NCBI GenBank assembly: GCA_019456225.1 | Contig: VRUI01000025.1 | Location: forward strand, 1 to 57,598 | DNA length: 57,598 nt | Origin: Planctomycetota bacterium | Lineage (GTDB): Bacteria; Planctomycetota; Phycisphaerae; Sedimentisphaerales; Anaerohalosphaeraceae | Direction: 5' to 3' | In this document: piece after piece, positions 24,430 to 31,389 of the stretch | How the letters are laid out: each line of letters opens with the position of its first letter | How positions within the stretch are numbered: position 1 is the first letter of the stretch | Program-made: the position numbers and the translations under genes | The notes under the pieces: generated by a model | Seen by the model: only the letters and a program-made list of their open reading frames with translations | What the model was told of the DNA's origin: nothing | Database searches by the model: none

Positions 24430-25242
24430 CTACTTAACAATTTTCTCAATAACTACATTAAGCATGTCAGCGACTTTGTCACATGTCATTGTCGCTCTTG
24501 TAACTCCATCGATCTCGTTATCGGCGGGGTTGCTAATATTGGTTTTGATCGAAATACCAGCTTTACCGTCGGCATCAACGATCTTCTTACCCAGGAAACC
24601 GTTTCGGAACTTATCTTTTACGATCTCGCCGCCTATTCCAGGAGTTTCTTCCTGCTCGTAAAATGTAATACCCTTAATAGTTCTAAGGTCAGGCTCAAGT
24701 GCAAGGATGCCTTTAATCGGCCCCCAAAGGCCAGGTCCGCCAAAATCAAGAGCTACTGCTAATGTCTTGTCGTCTGCGTCATGGTATCGGTAAAGCGTAA
24801 GCTCTGGATATTCATCGTCTAGCGAAGTAAGGTTTTGCTTGAAAGTTTCAATAAGCTCCTTTTTCGCCAGGTCTGCCGAGTAGGTTTCTTTGAATATTGC
24901 GACGATCCCATCAGCAAATTTTTTACCTTCGAGTTCTTCAGCAAATGATACAGCCAGTTCGTCGGGAGTTCCTTTGCCGGAGATTTTCTCTTTAAAAATA
25001 TCGACAACTTTGTCAGCCGATGATTTTTCTTCGATATTCTTTTTGAAGATATCCATAAGCTCTTCGGAACTTGCGTCTGGATTATAGTCCAGGCTTACTG
25101 CCGTGAAGATGTTGCGATTTTTTTCGGCAGCTTCGTTAATTTCCTGGAATGATTTTGTAAATACCGCGACGCCGGTTAGCAGCAGGGCACAAACAGTTCC
25201 CAAAATCGCGGCATAGCAAATTGTATATGTGTTACCCTTCAT
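24430..25242 (-). CDS. nqrC: Na+-translocating NADH-quinone reductase subunit C
   Basis: FMN-carrying subunit with one N-terminal membrane helix (ICYAAILGTVCALLLTGVAVF) and a periplasmic FMN-binding domain. The flavinylation motif is D245-G-V-T-R-A-T251, with T251 the likely FMN-linked residue (family S/D-G-A/V-T/S-x-A-T). GPGLWGPIKGILALEPD and GITFYEQEETPGIGG are classic NqrC/RnfG blocks. Between residues about 50 and 150 there is a Lys/Glu-rich insert with repeated 'DIFKE(K/N)I...ADKVVDIFKE' units, making it slightly longer than usual. It overlaps nqrB by 11 nt. Confidence 0.93.
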   Translation of the reverse strand: MKGNTYTICYAAILGTVCALLLTGVAVFTKSFQEINEAAEKNRNIFTAVSLDYNPDASSEELMDIFKKNIEEKSSADKVVDIFKEKISGKGTPDELAVSFAEELEGKKFADGIVAIFKETYSADLAKKELIETFKQNLTSLDDEYPELTLYRYHDADDKTLAVALDFGGPGLWGPIKGILALEPDLRTIKGITFYEQEETPGIGGEIVKDKFRNGFLGKKIVDADGKAGISIKTNISNPADNEIDGVTRATMTCDKVADMLNVVIEKIVK

Positions 25243-26398
25243 TTCTTAGCCTCCTGAACCGAATGCTGAAAACAATCTCATCGAGTATCGGGGCGACGAT
25301 ATTGCCAAGCAGTATGGCGAACATTACACCTTCCGGAAAAGCTGAGAAATTACGTATTAAAATTGCCAATGACCCAATAAGAATCCCGTATCCGTATTTA
25401 CCGGCATTGGTGATAGGCCCGCTGACCGGGTCGGTCGCCATAAAGAAGGCACCGAACAGAAGTCCGCCGGCTAAGAGACTATTGAGAGCCGGCATATATT
25501 CGTCCGGGTTTGATTTGTTAAGAGCAAATGACATAACCGCCGCGGAACCCAGTATAGAGACAACGGTACGCCAGTTGGATACTCTGGTCATCAGCAGGAA
25601 AACACCGCCTGCGATGATCATAAGAGCAGAGCTTTCGCCAAGACTACCGGAAACATTACCAAAGAACATATCAACGGCACTAACATCGGCCCCGCCAAGC
25701 GGAGTGGCCGAGGTAACACCGTCAACAATTATATCCGAATACCACGCTTGTGAGGCATTCGCCGTTTCGGTTGCAACTTCTCCCAGCTTTTTTGCCGCTT
25801 CAACGGCTTGGGCAGCAGGAGGAGCGTTTACATATTTAAACATGTTGCCGAACAAACCCTTACCAGTCGCCACCCATGTCGTCATCGCGGTAGGATACGC
25901 AAGGGCCAGGAAAACTCTTCCAACAATCGCCGGGTTAAATACATTACGCCCCGTTCCGCCGAAAAGCTCCTTTCCGACGAACACGCCGAACATGACTCCG
26001 ACCGCAACCATCCATAAAGGCAGGGTAGGGGGCAATACAAGCGGGAATATCAATCCGGTAACAAGAAAGCCTTCCTGTATCTCTTCCTTGCGAATGCATG
26101 CAAAGAGCACCTCAACAGCACCGCCTGCAGCATACGAGACGATTATCATAGGTAACAGACGCAACCCATAAAAATAGAACGCAGCAATTGTGCACGGCAA
26201 AAGCCCGATGATCACCATCGTCATATACCGCTTGACGTCGAGAGCGTCGCGTCCGTGCGGTGCCTGGATCGTTCTGGCAGCCGGAGAGAAAGCAAAATTC
26301 TCGATAGCCTCGTAAAGGGGCTTGAGCACTTTCAGCTTACCGCCTTCTTCAAAGTTCGGTTTAATTTTCTTTTCAAATATATTCAGCAAAAATTTCAA
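25232..26398 (-). CDS. nqrB: Na+-translocating NADH-quinone reductase subunit B
   Basis: Polytopic subunit that accepts electrons from NqrC and reduces quinone. 388 aa with about ten hydrophobic segments. The covalent FMN site is D226-G-V-T-S-A-T232 (then PLGG). Blocks RDALDVKRYMTMVIIGLLPC, FPLVLPPTLPLW, GGTGRNVFNPAIVGRVFL and MATDPVSGPIT are typical. Its ATG overlaps the nqrA stop (ATGA), and its end overlaps nqrC. Confidence 0.95.
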   Translation of the reverse strand: MKFLLNIFEKKIKPNFEEGGKLKVLKPLYEAIENFAFSPAARTIQAPHGRDALDVKRYMTMVIIGLLPCTIAAFYFYGLRLLPMIIVSYAAGGAVEVLFACIRKEEIQEGFLVTGLIFPLVLPPTLPLWMVAVGVMFGVFVGKELFGGTGRNVFNPAIVGRVFLALAYPTAMTTWVATGKGLFGNMFKYVNAPPAAQAVEAAKKLGEVATETANASQAWYSDIIVDGVTSATPLGGADVSAVDMFFGNVSGSLGESSALMIIAGGVFLLMTRVSNWRTVVSILGSAAVMSFALNKSNPDEYMPALNSLLAGGLLFGAFFMATDPVSGPITNAGKYGYGILIGSLAILIRNFSAFPEGVMFAILLGNIVAPILDEIVFSIRFRRLRNEG

Positions 26399-27840
26399 TA
26401 GAGATTCTCCTCAGAGGATTCTTTTCGTCTTTCCTGTTCTTTTTGCACTGCTTCTTCCTGTTTGATTCGCTGAGCTTCGGCTTCGGCTTTTTCTTCTTCG
26501 ATAAACACTTTGGCACCGATAAACTCTTCGCGAAGCTCGATCTTGGAAGGGCACACAAACGAACAAAGACCGCATTCAACACAAAGATCAACACGAGCGG
26601 CATCTGCTTCTTCGATCATATCACTGTAAAGATACTTATGTATAAGGTGAGGCATTATCCCGGCAGGACAAACTTCCTCACAGAAATTACATGAAACGCA
26701 CGCACGAGGTTCACCGCGAAGTGTTGTCGTAAACTTTTCAGCGAACTTCCCTCGTAAAGTACTTAGGAACGCGTTAGAATAGCTGCTCCGGTCAAATCCC
26801 GGTCTGAGCCAACCGAGGAATTCACGCTCGGTATGTTCCGGGATGATCGTAATACCGGCGATTTCCACACCAAGACCAATTTCATCTTCGCCAAGCATTC
26901 TACCGGTAAAAAAACCACCGTTGATCAAACGCATCTGACCTTCACGAGCGTATTGCTCTCTAATCCTGGCGATCGGGTAACCGGCCATAACCTTAACATG
27001 CTCAGGAGTTTTCACCCCGGGCCCGCCGATAGATACAATGCGTACCAGGGAAGTCTTAGTGTGGGTAAGAGCTCTGTCAACAGCCAGAACACCTCCGGCC
27101 TTAACACCCCAGATAGGTCCATCGGCACGCTTTAATCCAAGATTACGTGCAAGAATATTAAAGTTAGTACGTGTGTACTCCAGCGGAACCTCGATCAGTT
27201 TGACCCAGGCATATCCGCGAATCTGATCTTTAACCTTGTCGTGGAACTTTGTCCTGGACTTAGGTATTACCAAATAGATCGGTTGATACTCAAGCATCGA
27301 CTGAAGATACTCAAGGCCTCGAGTAAACTGAAGCAACCGGTTCTTGAACTGGACATCGCCCCTGGCCGTAAAAGGATCAAGACTAAGCGTAGAAACGATC
27401 ACAGCTTGCGGTGTTCCCATCGGATCAGGAAGTTCGTTCGTATACGCATCGCGAAAGAACTGCCACGCCCCAAGAGCAAGAAGTTTATGCCGCATTTCAC
27501 CGGAAGCACCCATTTGCCTGGCAATATGCGGGATACTATCCTTGTCGTAATCAGGTACGTCGTCGACCGTGGAAATATCTTCGAGAACGATATGCCCTTC
27601 AGTGGATGAAAGCCTGACAGTTCCGGCACGCGGAGAAAGGAGTGGAACATCATAATTACCGGGATCGACTGCAAGGACATCGCCGGTATCGACCTTTTGG
27701 CCTTCCTCGACGTAAATGCTGGTAAAATCAAAGCGTTTGCTTTCCAGTGGAAGATATAGAGCCTCTGGCTCCGGCAGGATCTTCACCTTTTTGCTGGGCC
27801 TGCCCTGCAGGGTTATGTTATAACCGCCTCTAAATTTCAT
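26395..27840 (-). CDS. nqrA: Na+-translocating NADH-quinone reductase subunit A with two [4Fe-4S] motifs
   Basis: First gene of the operon, 481 aa (Vibrio NqrA about 446). The N-terminal barrel (FRGGYNITLQGRPSKKVKIL, VDTGDVLAVDPGNYDVPLLSPRAGTVRL), the central Rossmann-like part and the 'GAWQFFRDAYTNELPDP' block are NqrA-like. Unlike classical NqrA, which has lost most cysteines, this protein has two complete ferredoxin motifs: C381-C384-C387-C391P and C420-C423-C426-C430P, spaced as in RnfC. A 50-residue charged, coiled-coil-like tail (EEEKAEAEAQRIKQEE...) follows. The presence of nqrF confirms an NQR, not an RNF, operon. It may represent an early-branching NQR with extra Fe-S clusters. Confidence 0.88.
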   Translation of the reverse strand: MKFRGGYNITLQGRPSKKVKILPEPEALYLPLESKRFDFTSIYVEEGQKVDTGDVLAVDPGNYDVPLLSPRAGTVRLSSTEGHIVLEDISTVDDVPDYDKDSIPHIARQMGASGEMRHKLLALGAWQFFRDAYTNELPDPMGTPQAVIVSTLSLDPFTARGDVQFKNRLLQFTRGLEYLQSMLEYQPIYLVIPKSRTKFHDKVKDQIRGYAWVKLIEVPLEYTRTNFNILARNLGLKRADGPIWGVKAGGVLAVDRALTHTKTSLVRIVSIGGPGVKTPEHVKVMAGYPIARIREQYAREGQMRLINGGFFTGRMLGEDEIGLGVEIAGITIIPEHTEREFLGWLRPGFDRSSYSNAFLSTLRGKFAEKFTTTLRGEPRACVSCNFCEEVCPAGIMPHLIHKYLYSDMIEEADAARVDLCVECGLCSFVCPSKIELREEFIGAKVFIEEEKAEAEAQRIKQEEAVQKEQERRKESSEENLY

Positions 27841-28192
27841 TGAGTTGTGCTCCGGTTAATTATCGAAGTTAAGAATCACGAAATCATGCTATATAAAAAC
27901 AGTCTCAAGAATAAGAGACCTGTGTCAAACCTATAATAAACGCTAAATTCTACAGATTTTTAAAAAAAATGCAAACTTAATATTTATAAAAAAAACTTTT
28001 TAACAAGTAGACCAGAATTGTCCTACAAGTCGGACTGAGCATAACTTCTTATATTCCAGATAGATACATCATTCTATAAGAGTTGGCGATTTGAAAAAAA
28101 AAACAAAAATCGCGAATTTCCAATCAGAATTACCCCAAAACCGTTAAGAATTCGCAAAATGCAACTATAATCATACCGAATCGATCAGGTTA
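27841..28192. other. AT-rich region upstream of the nqr operon
   Basis: A 350-nt AT-rich stretch between nqrA (start 27840) and the end of the XRE regulator gene. It should hold the nqr promoter. A small inverted repeat GTCTC-n8-GAGAC lies at 27902-27919, next to a TTGACA-like hexamer on the minus strand that has no good -10 partner. No ORF or RNA gene recognised. Confidence 0.4.
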
Positions 28193-28423
28193 CTACGGTT
28201 TAAGTTGGGTTTGACCCGGCTCAAACAGAAAAACATCCTCTACTCTGAGATTAAATGCCGCTGATATCTTAAATGCAAGCGTAAGCGAGGGCGTATATTT
28301 CCCCTGCTCGACAGCGATGATCGTCTGACGTGTCACACCGGCAATATCAGCCAGTTTTTGCTGAGTCATCTCCCCATGCTCAAACCGAAGCCTTCTAATA
28401 TTATTGCTAAGCGCGCTACTCAT
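28193..28423 (-). CDS. XRE-family helix-turn-helix regulator
   Basis: A 76-aa DNA-binding protein made almost only of an XRE/Cro helix-turn-helix ([59 protein letters not shown]). This matches the short YozG/'PTSRQTISAIE' group often paired with small membrane proteins. The ATG at 28423 lies inside the end of the preceding membrane protein gene (8-nt overlap), so it is translationally coupled; a TTG at 28447 is less likely. It is the last gene of a four-gene operon whose promoter region contains palindromes suited to autoregulation. Confidence 0.9.
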   Translation of the reverse strand: MSSALSNNIRRLRFEHGEMTQQKLADIAGVTRQTIIAVEQGKYTPSLTLAFKISAAFNLRVEDVFLFEPGQTQLKP

Positions 28424-28838
28424 CTGCCTGTTCCTTTGCGCATTCAAATAGAATAACAGATGACATGACGGCTTGGGCGACTAAAAGGCATCCACAAAAA
28501 ATCATTGGCAGATAGTAGACGGCAATACCCCCCTTGCCGCCAATAAGAAAGAAAGGGATTAAGCACATTAGCGTCATGCATCCAGTCATCGCCATAGCGG
28601 AGATATAAAAAGCCTTGTGTCTGATCTTTTTTTCACGCTCATCGTATTTGGACTCCATTTTATAGCCAATCACGGCAAAGATCGCCGCCAATACGATCCC
28701 TGCGACAATGATTATCATTACGAAAATCATACCGGATGCGTTTACTTTGACCAAATAGGCAAACATCATACCCAAAAGAACTGTTGAAACTGCAACACTA
28801 ATAAGTTCGACCCACGCATTTTTTTCTAATCTATTCAT
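28416..28838 (-). CDS. 4-TM membrane protein, third of three paralogues
   Basis: A 140-aa protein with four hydrophobic helices ([82 protein letters not shown]) and a cytoplasmic loop with [14 protein letters not shown] between helices 2 and 3. The motif DER(D/E)xxI is shared with the two upstream genes (28835 and 29262), which have the same helix layout. Its ATG overlaps the upstream stop (ATGA). Resembles small membrane proteins found beside short XRE regulators (DUF2178-like); function unknown. Confidence 0.75.
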   Translation of the reverse strand: MNRLEKNAWVELISVAVSTVLLGMMFAYLVKVNASGMIFVMIIIVAGIVLAAIFAVIGYKMESKYDEREKKIRHKAFYISAMAMTGCMTLMCLIPFFLIGGKGGIAVYYLPMIFCGCLLVAQAVMSSVILFECAKEQADE

Positions 28839-29269
28839 AGTTTTGATCCTTTACCATACTGAACTAAGATCGCTATAGAGTAAACCAGCATTACAATAAA
28901 TAGTATTCCCACATTGATAAAAGCAAGGCACCATACCGCAATCGACCCATCAACACCGACAATGAAACGCGGAATTATAGTCGCCGCGAACAGTAATATC
29001 CATACAGAAACAAAAGCGGCAATCACTGCCCGTTTCTCTATAAGGCTGTCACGTTCATCTTTTGCGACTTCATGGGGGCTCTGTTTCTTGTGAAGAAAAA
29101 CAATCGGCAATACCAGAAACACACAGTATGCTGCCAGTAAGGGCCAAATACCTGTAATTCCAGGTCCTTTCTTAAGAACAAAAAAATGAAGATAGATATA
29201 TCCAAACGATGCCATGCAAATCAAACACCCGCTTAGATTAAGCCAGGCTCCCTTTTGCGTTTTATTCAT
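28835..29269 (-). CDS. 4-TM membrane protein, second of three paralogues
   Basis: Starts at ATG 29269 (AGGAGG 8 nt upstream) inside the end of the preceding gene, giving 144 aa. Four helices (LSGCLICMASFGYIYLHFFVL, ITGIWPLLAAYCVFLVLPIVF, VIAAFVSVWILLFAATIIPRF, AFINVGILFIVMLVYSIAILV) with VAKDERDSLIEKRA between helices 2 and 3, matching the DERD motif of its neighbours. Membrane protein of unknown function, co-translated with its paralogues. Confidence 0.75.
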   Translation of the reverse strand: MNKTQKGAWLNLSGCLICMASFGYIYLHFFVLKKGPGITGIWPLLAAYCVFLVLPIVFLHKKQSPHEVAKDERDSLIEKRAVIAAFVSVWILLFAATIIPRFIVGVDGSIAVWCLAFINVGILFIVMLVYSIAILVQYGKGSKL

Positions 29270-29693
29270 TGCTTTGGCCTCCTTTGCCGTACATGACAAG
29301 AGTTATTATTGATCGCATAAAAAATTGCATTATGCCGGCACCCATAAATATGCATGGAAGCCATGCAACAGAAATATTTGCTTTAGGACCCATTATGAAA
29401 AACGGCAGCATGCATGTTAACCCTACAAATAGATATGCTGACAGAAAACCTCCGAGAGCGCCCTTATGATCGATCATTTTATCCCGTTCATCACATTCAA
29501 ACTGCGTGGGAAGCTTTTTGAAAATCACCGGTACAAATAATGAAAGACTGCAAAGCCCCATGGTTGCCATCAATGCAAGAGCCCTTGAACCTTCTAATTT
29601 CGGCAACATAAACAGATAAACCGGAATAATCAATATAATTGCGACCGTATAGTTTACAAAGACAAACCTTGCCGCTTTATGTGCTCTATTCAT
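29262..29693 (-). CDS. 4-TM membrane protein, first of three paralogues
   Basis: Starts at ATG 29693 (AAGGAG 6 nt upstream), 143 aa. Four helices (FVFVNYTVAIILIIPVYLF, LALMATMGLCSLSLFVPVIF, GGFLSAYLFVGLTCMLPFFIM, VAWLPCIFMGAGIMQFFM) and FECDERDKMIDHKG in the central loop. Together with the next two genes it forms a tandem paralogue array followed by an XRE regulator. The array could form a hetero-oligomeric membrane complex; no transport or enzyme motif is visible. Confidence 0.75.
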   Translation of the reverse strand: MNRAHKAARFVFVNYTVAIILIIPVYLFMLPKLEGSRALALMATMGLCSLSLFVPVIFKKLPTQFECDERDKMIDHKGALGGFLSAYLFVGLTCMLPFFIMGPKANISVAWLPCIFMGAGIMQFFMRSIITLVMYGKGGQSNE

Positions 29694-29725
29694 TTTCACT
29701 CCTTTCATGAATGTAACCTTAACTA

Positions 29726-29759
29726 TACATAATGTAAAGCAAACCTTACATCACGTCAA
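29726..29759 (-). promoter_or_regulatory. promoter and operator of the 4-TM/XRE operon
   Basis: Minus strand: TTGACG (29759-29754), 17-nt spacer, TACATT (29736-29731). Two overlapping palindromes cover it: TACAT-A-ATGTA (29726-29736) on the -10, and ATGTAA-n8-TTACAT (29732-29751) filling the spacer. A third half-site ATGTAACC is at 29711. This placement is that of an operator for a repressor, most simply the XRE protein encoded at the end of the same operon. Confidence 0.6.
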
Positions 29760-29936
29760 GCAAAACCAGCAGTTTTTTTGCATTTTTTAGGTTTTTTTAC
29801 CAAAAGCGGTTTTTTTAACCAAAATCGGCTGTTAATTTTAAAAAAAATTGAATAGAATCATTTTTCGCTTGTCTATATTATATGTTTGCTAACAAAAGAC
29901 TTAACAATCAACGACTAGCGGGTTTCGGAGCACAAA

Positions 29937-30521
29937 TTGCAAGGTATTTGCCAGGAAGAATTAGCTGCCATAGAACGCTGCCAGAAAGGTTCGCCAAAAG
30001 CATTCGAGGTGATCGTAAATCGATACACGAAGCAGTCATACTCGATAGCATTGGGTCTCGTCGGCAACCACGACGATGCATTGGACCTTTCGCAGGAAGC
30101 CTTCGTACGCGCATTCAAGAACATCTCCAAGTTGAAAGAACGCAGCAGGTTCTTCCCCTGGTTCTATCAAATCCTGAAAAATCTGTGTTTTACCCATTTA
30201 AAGAGAAAACGTATACGCCAGACCATCTCGCTGCACAACGCCGACGGCAAAGAAATCCCATTACCCGCCGAAGGCGACTGGTTCTCCCCGGATGCAGTGA
30301 TGGAAAGAGACGAAACAAAAGACAAGGTCTGGAAAGCGATCGGCAAACTCAGCGACAAACACCGGGAGGTGATAGTGCTGCGACACTTTGAGAATCTCCC
30401 ATACGATCAGATCGCAGCGGCCCTGCATTGCAGTAAAGGAAGCGTAATGAGCAGACTGTATCACGCACGTAAAAAGTTAAAGAAACATTTAGAAACTCCG
30501 AATGGAGGACATTTATCATGA
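29937..30521 (+). CDS. ECF RNA polymerase sigma factor
   Basis: A 194-aa sigma-70 family protein. Region 2: FEVIVNRYTKQSYSIALGL...DALDLSQEAFVRAFKNI...FFPWFYQIL. Region 4: LSDKHREVIVLRHFENLPYDQIAAAL, CSKGSVMSRLYHARKKLKKHL. The reading frame has no suitable ATG; TTG 29937 has GGAG 6 nt upstream and is taken as the start. Its stop overlaps the ATG of the zinc anti-sigma gene (ATGA), the usual arrangement for co-translation. Followed by anti-sigma factor and a YbjQ-family gene. Confidence 0.93.
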   Translation: MQGICQEELAAIERCQKGSPKAFEVIVNRYTKQSYSIALGLVGNHDDALDLSQEAFVRAFKNISKLKERSRFFPWFYQILKNLCFTHLKRKRIRQTISLHNADGKEIPLPAEGDWFSPDAVMERDETKDKVWKAIGKLSDKHREVIVLRHFENLPYDQIAAALHCSKGSVMSRLYHARKKLKKHLETPNGGHLS

Positions 30522-30964
30522 GTTGCGATAAATTCAAAGACTTGTTAATGGGCTACCTCGACGACGAAATTTCTGAGCAAGAAAGAGTAGAACTCGAAAA
30601 ACATCTCACCGAGTGCGACGAATGCACAAAGGAGCTCGCAGACTTCAAAGACCTGAAATCCATCACCGACGACATCACACTATACCAGCCTGAAGACGAG
30701 GTATTCGATCAATACTGGTCCAGCATCTACAACCGCATAGAACGCGCCGCAGGCTGGATAATCCTTTCCGTATCCGGCATGGTCCTGCTGTTCTATGCAG
30801 GCTACATGATGATCGAAGAGATCATACATGACGAAACCCTGTCCTGGGTATTTAAGGGAGCGCTTCTGGCGTTCATCGCCGCTCTTTCCGTACTCCTTGT
30901 TTCGGTATTGCGAGAAAGACTTAACACCAGAAAAAAAGACCGCTATAAAGACGTAAGGAGATAA
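30518..30964 (+). CDS. zinc-finger anti-sigma factor
   Basis: A 148-aa membrane anti-sigma factor. The N-terminal ZAS/zf-HC2 domain has C3, H29, C33 and C36 (H-x3-C-x2-C), with DKFKDLLMGYLDDEIS and VELEKHLTECDEC. It is followed by a linker and two membrane helices (WIILSVSGMVLLFYAGYMMI, ALLAFIAALSVLLVSVL). It should hold the sigma factor at 29937 inactive at the membrane until a redox, zinc or envelope signal arrives. A 2-nt gap separates it from the ybjQ-like gene. Confidence 0.9.
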   Translation: MSCDKFKDLLMGYLDDEISEQERVELEKHLTECDECTKELADFKDLKSITDDITLYQPEDEVFDQYWSSIYNRIERAAGWIILSVSGMVLLFYAGYMMIEEIIHDETLSWVFKGALLAFIAALSVLLVSVLRERLNTRKKDRYKDVRR

Positions 30965-30966
30965 TC

Positions 30967-31281
30967 ATGCTGCTGACAACAACAGAAAGCATCGAAGGCA
31001 AAAAGATCGTAAAAACAATCGGGCTTGTAAAAGGAAACACCATCCGCGCAAGACACATCGGCAGAGACATCATGGCCGGTCTTCGCAACCTTATAGGCGG
31101 CGAAGTGACAGAATACACAAAGATGATGGCCGAATCGCGCGAACAGGCACTCGACAGAATGATAGAGGACGCACAATCAAAAGGAGCAAACGCCGTAATA
31201 CAAATGCGTTTCGCAACTTCAATGGTAATGCAAAGCGCCTCAGAGATACTGGCATACGGAACAGCGGTGGTCGTTGAATAA
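30967..31281 (+). CDS. YbjQ/UPF0145 family protein
   Basis: A 104-aa cytoplasmic protein of the YbjQ (UPF0145, heavy-metal-binding-like) family: MLLTTTESIEGKKIVKTIGL, VKGNTIRARHIGRDIMAGLRN, GGEVTEYTKMMAESREQALD, RMIEDAQSKGANAVI. The family forms pentameric rings; its role is not settled. Its tight link to a sigma/anti-sigma pair suggests it is part of that stress response or serves in sensing. A copy of the CAGAAGCCCG repeat lies 30 nt downstream. Confidence 0.88.
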   Translation: MLLTTTESIEGKKIVKTIGLVKGNTIRARHIGRDIMAGLRNLIGGEVTEYTKMMAESREQALDRMIEDAQSKGANAVIQMRFATSMVMQSASEILAYGTAVVVE

Positions 31282-31310
31282 AACAGACAAAAATGGCTGG
31301 TACCAGAAAA

Positions 31311-31340
31311 CAGAAGCCCGAAGCGCGAGCGCAGGGATAA
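31311..31340. repeat. dispersed 30-bp element (CAGAAGCCCG...GCAGGGATAA), copy
   Basis: Identical over 30 bp to 34837-34866 and 55604-55633, and differing at one position from 52724-52753. It lies between convergent genes (ybjQ-like and the hydrolase). The element has outer CCC...GGG complementarity around an AGCGCGAGCGC core. Confidence 0.75.
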
Positions 31341-31389
31341 CCGAACGACCTTGGCAGGCAAGTCATAGGCTGTACTTCAATACACGCAG

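Noticed and set aside
25221-26171. Plus-strand open frame opposite nqrB
   Set aside because: Antisense shadow of a well-supported gene with conserved FMN motif.
26395-27840. Calling the first gene of the pump operon rnfC
   Set aside because: The operon has nqrF with FAD and NADH domains, and no rnfB. The N-terminal sequence and order A-B-C-D-E-F are those of NQR.
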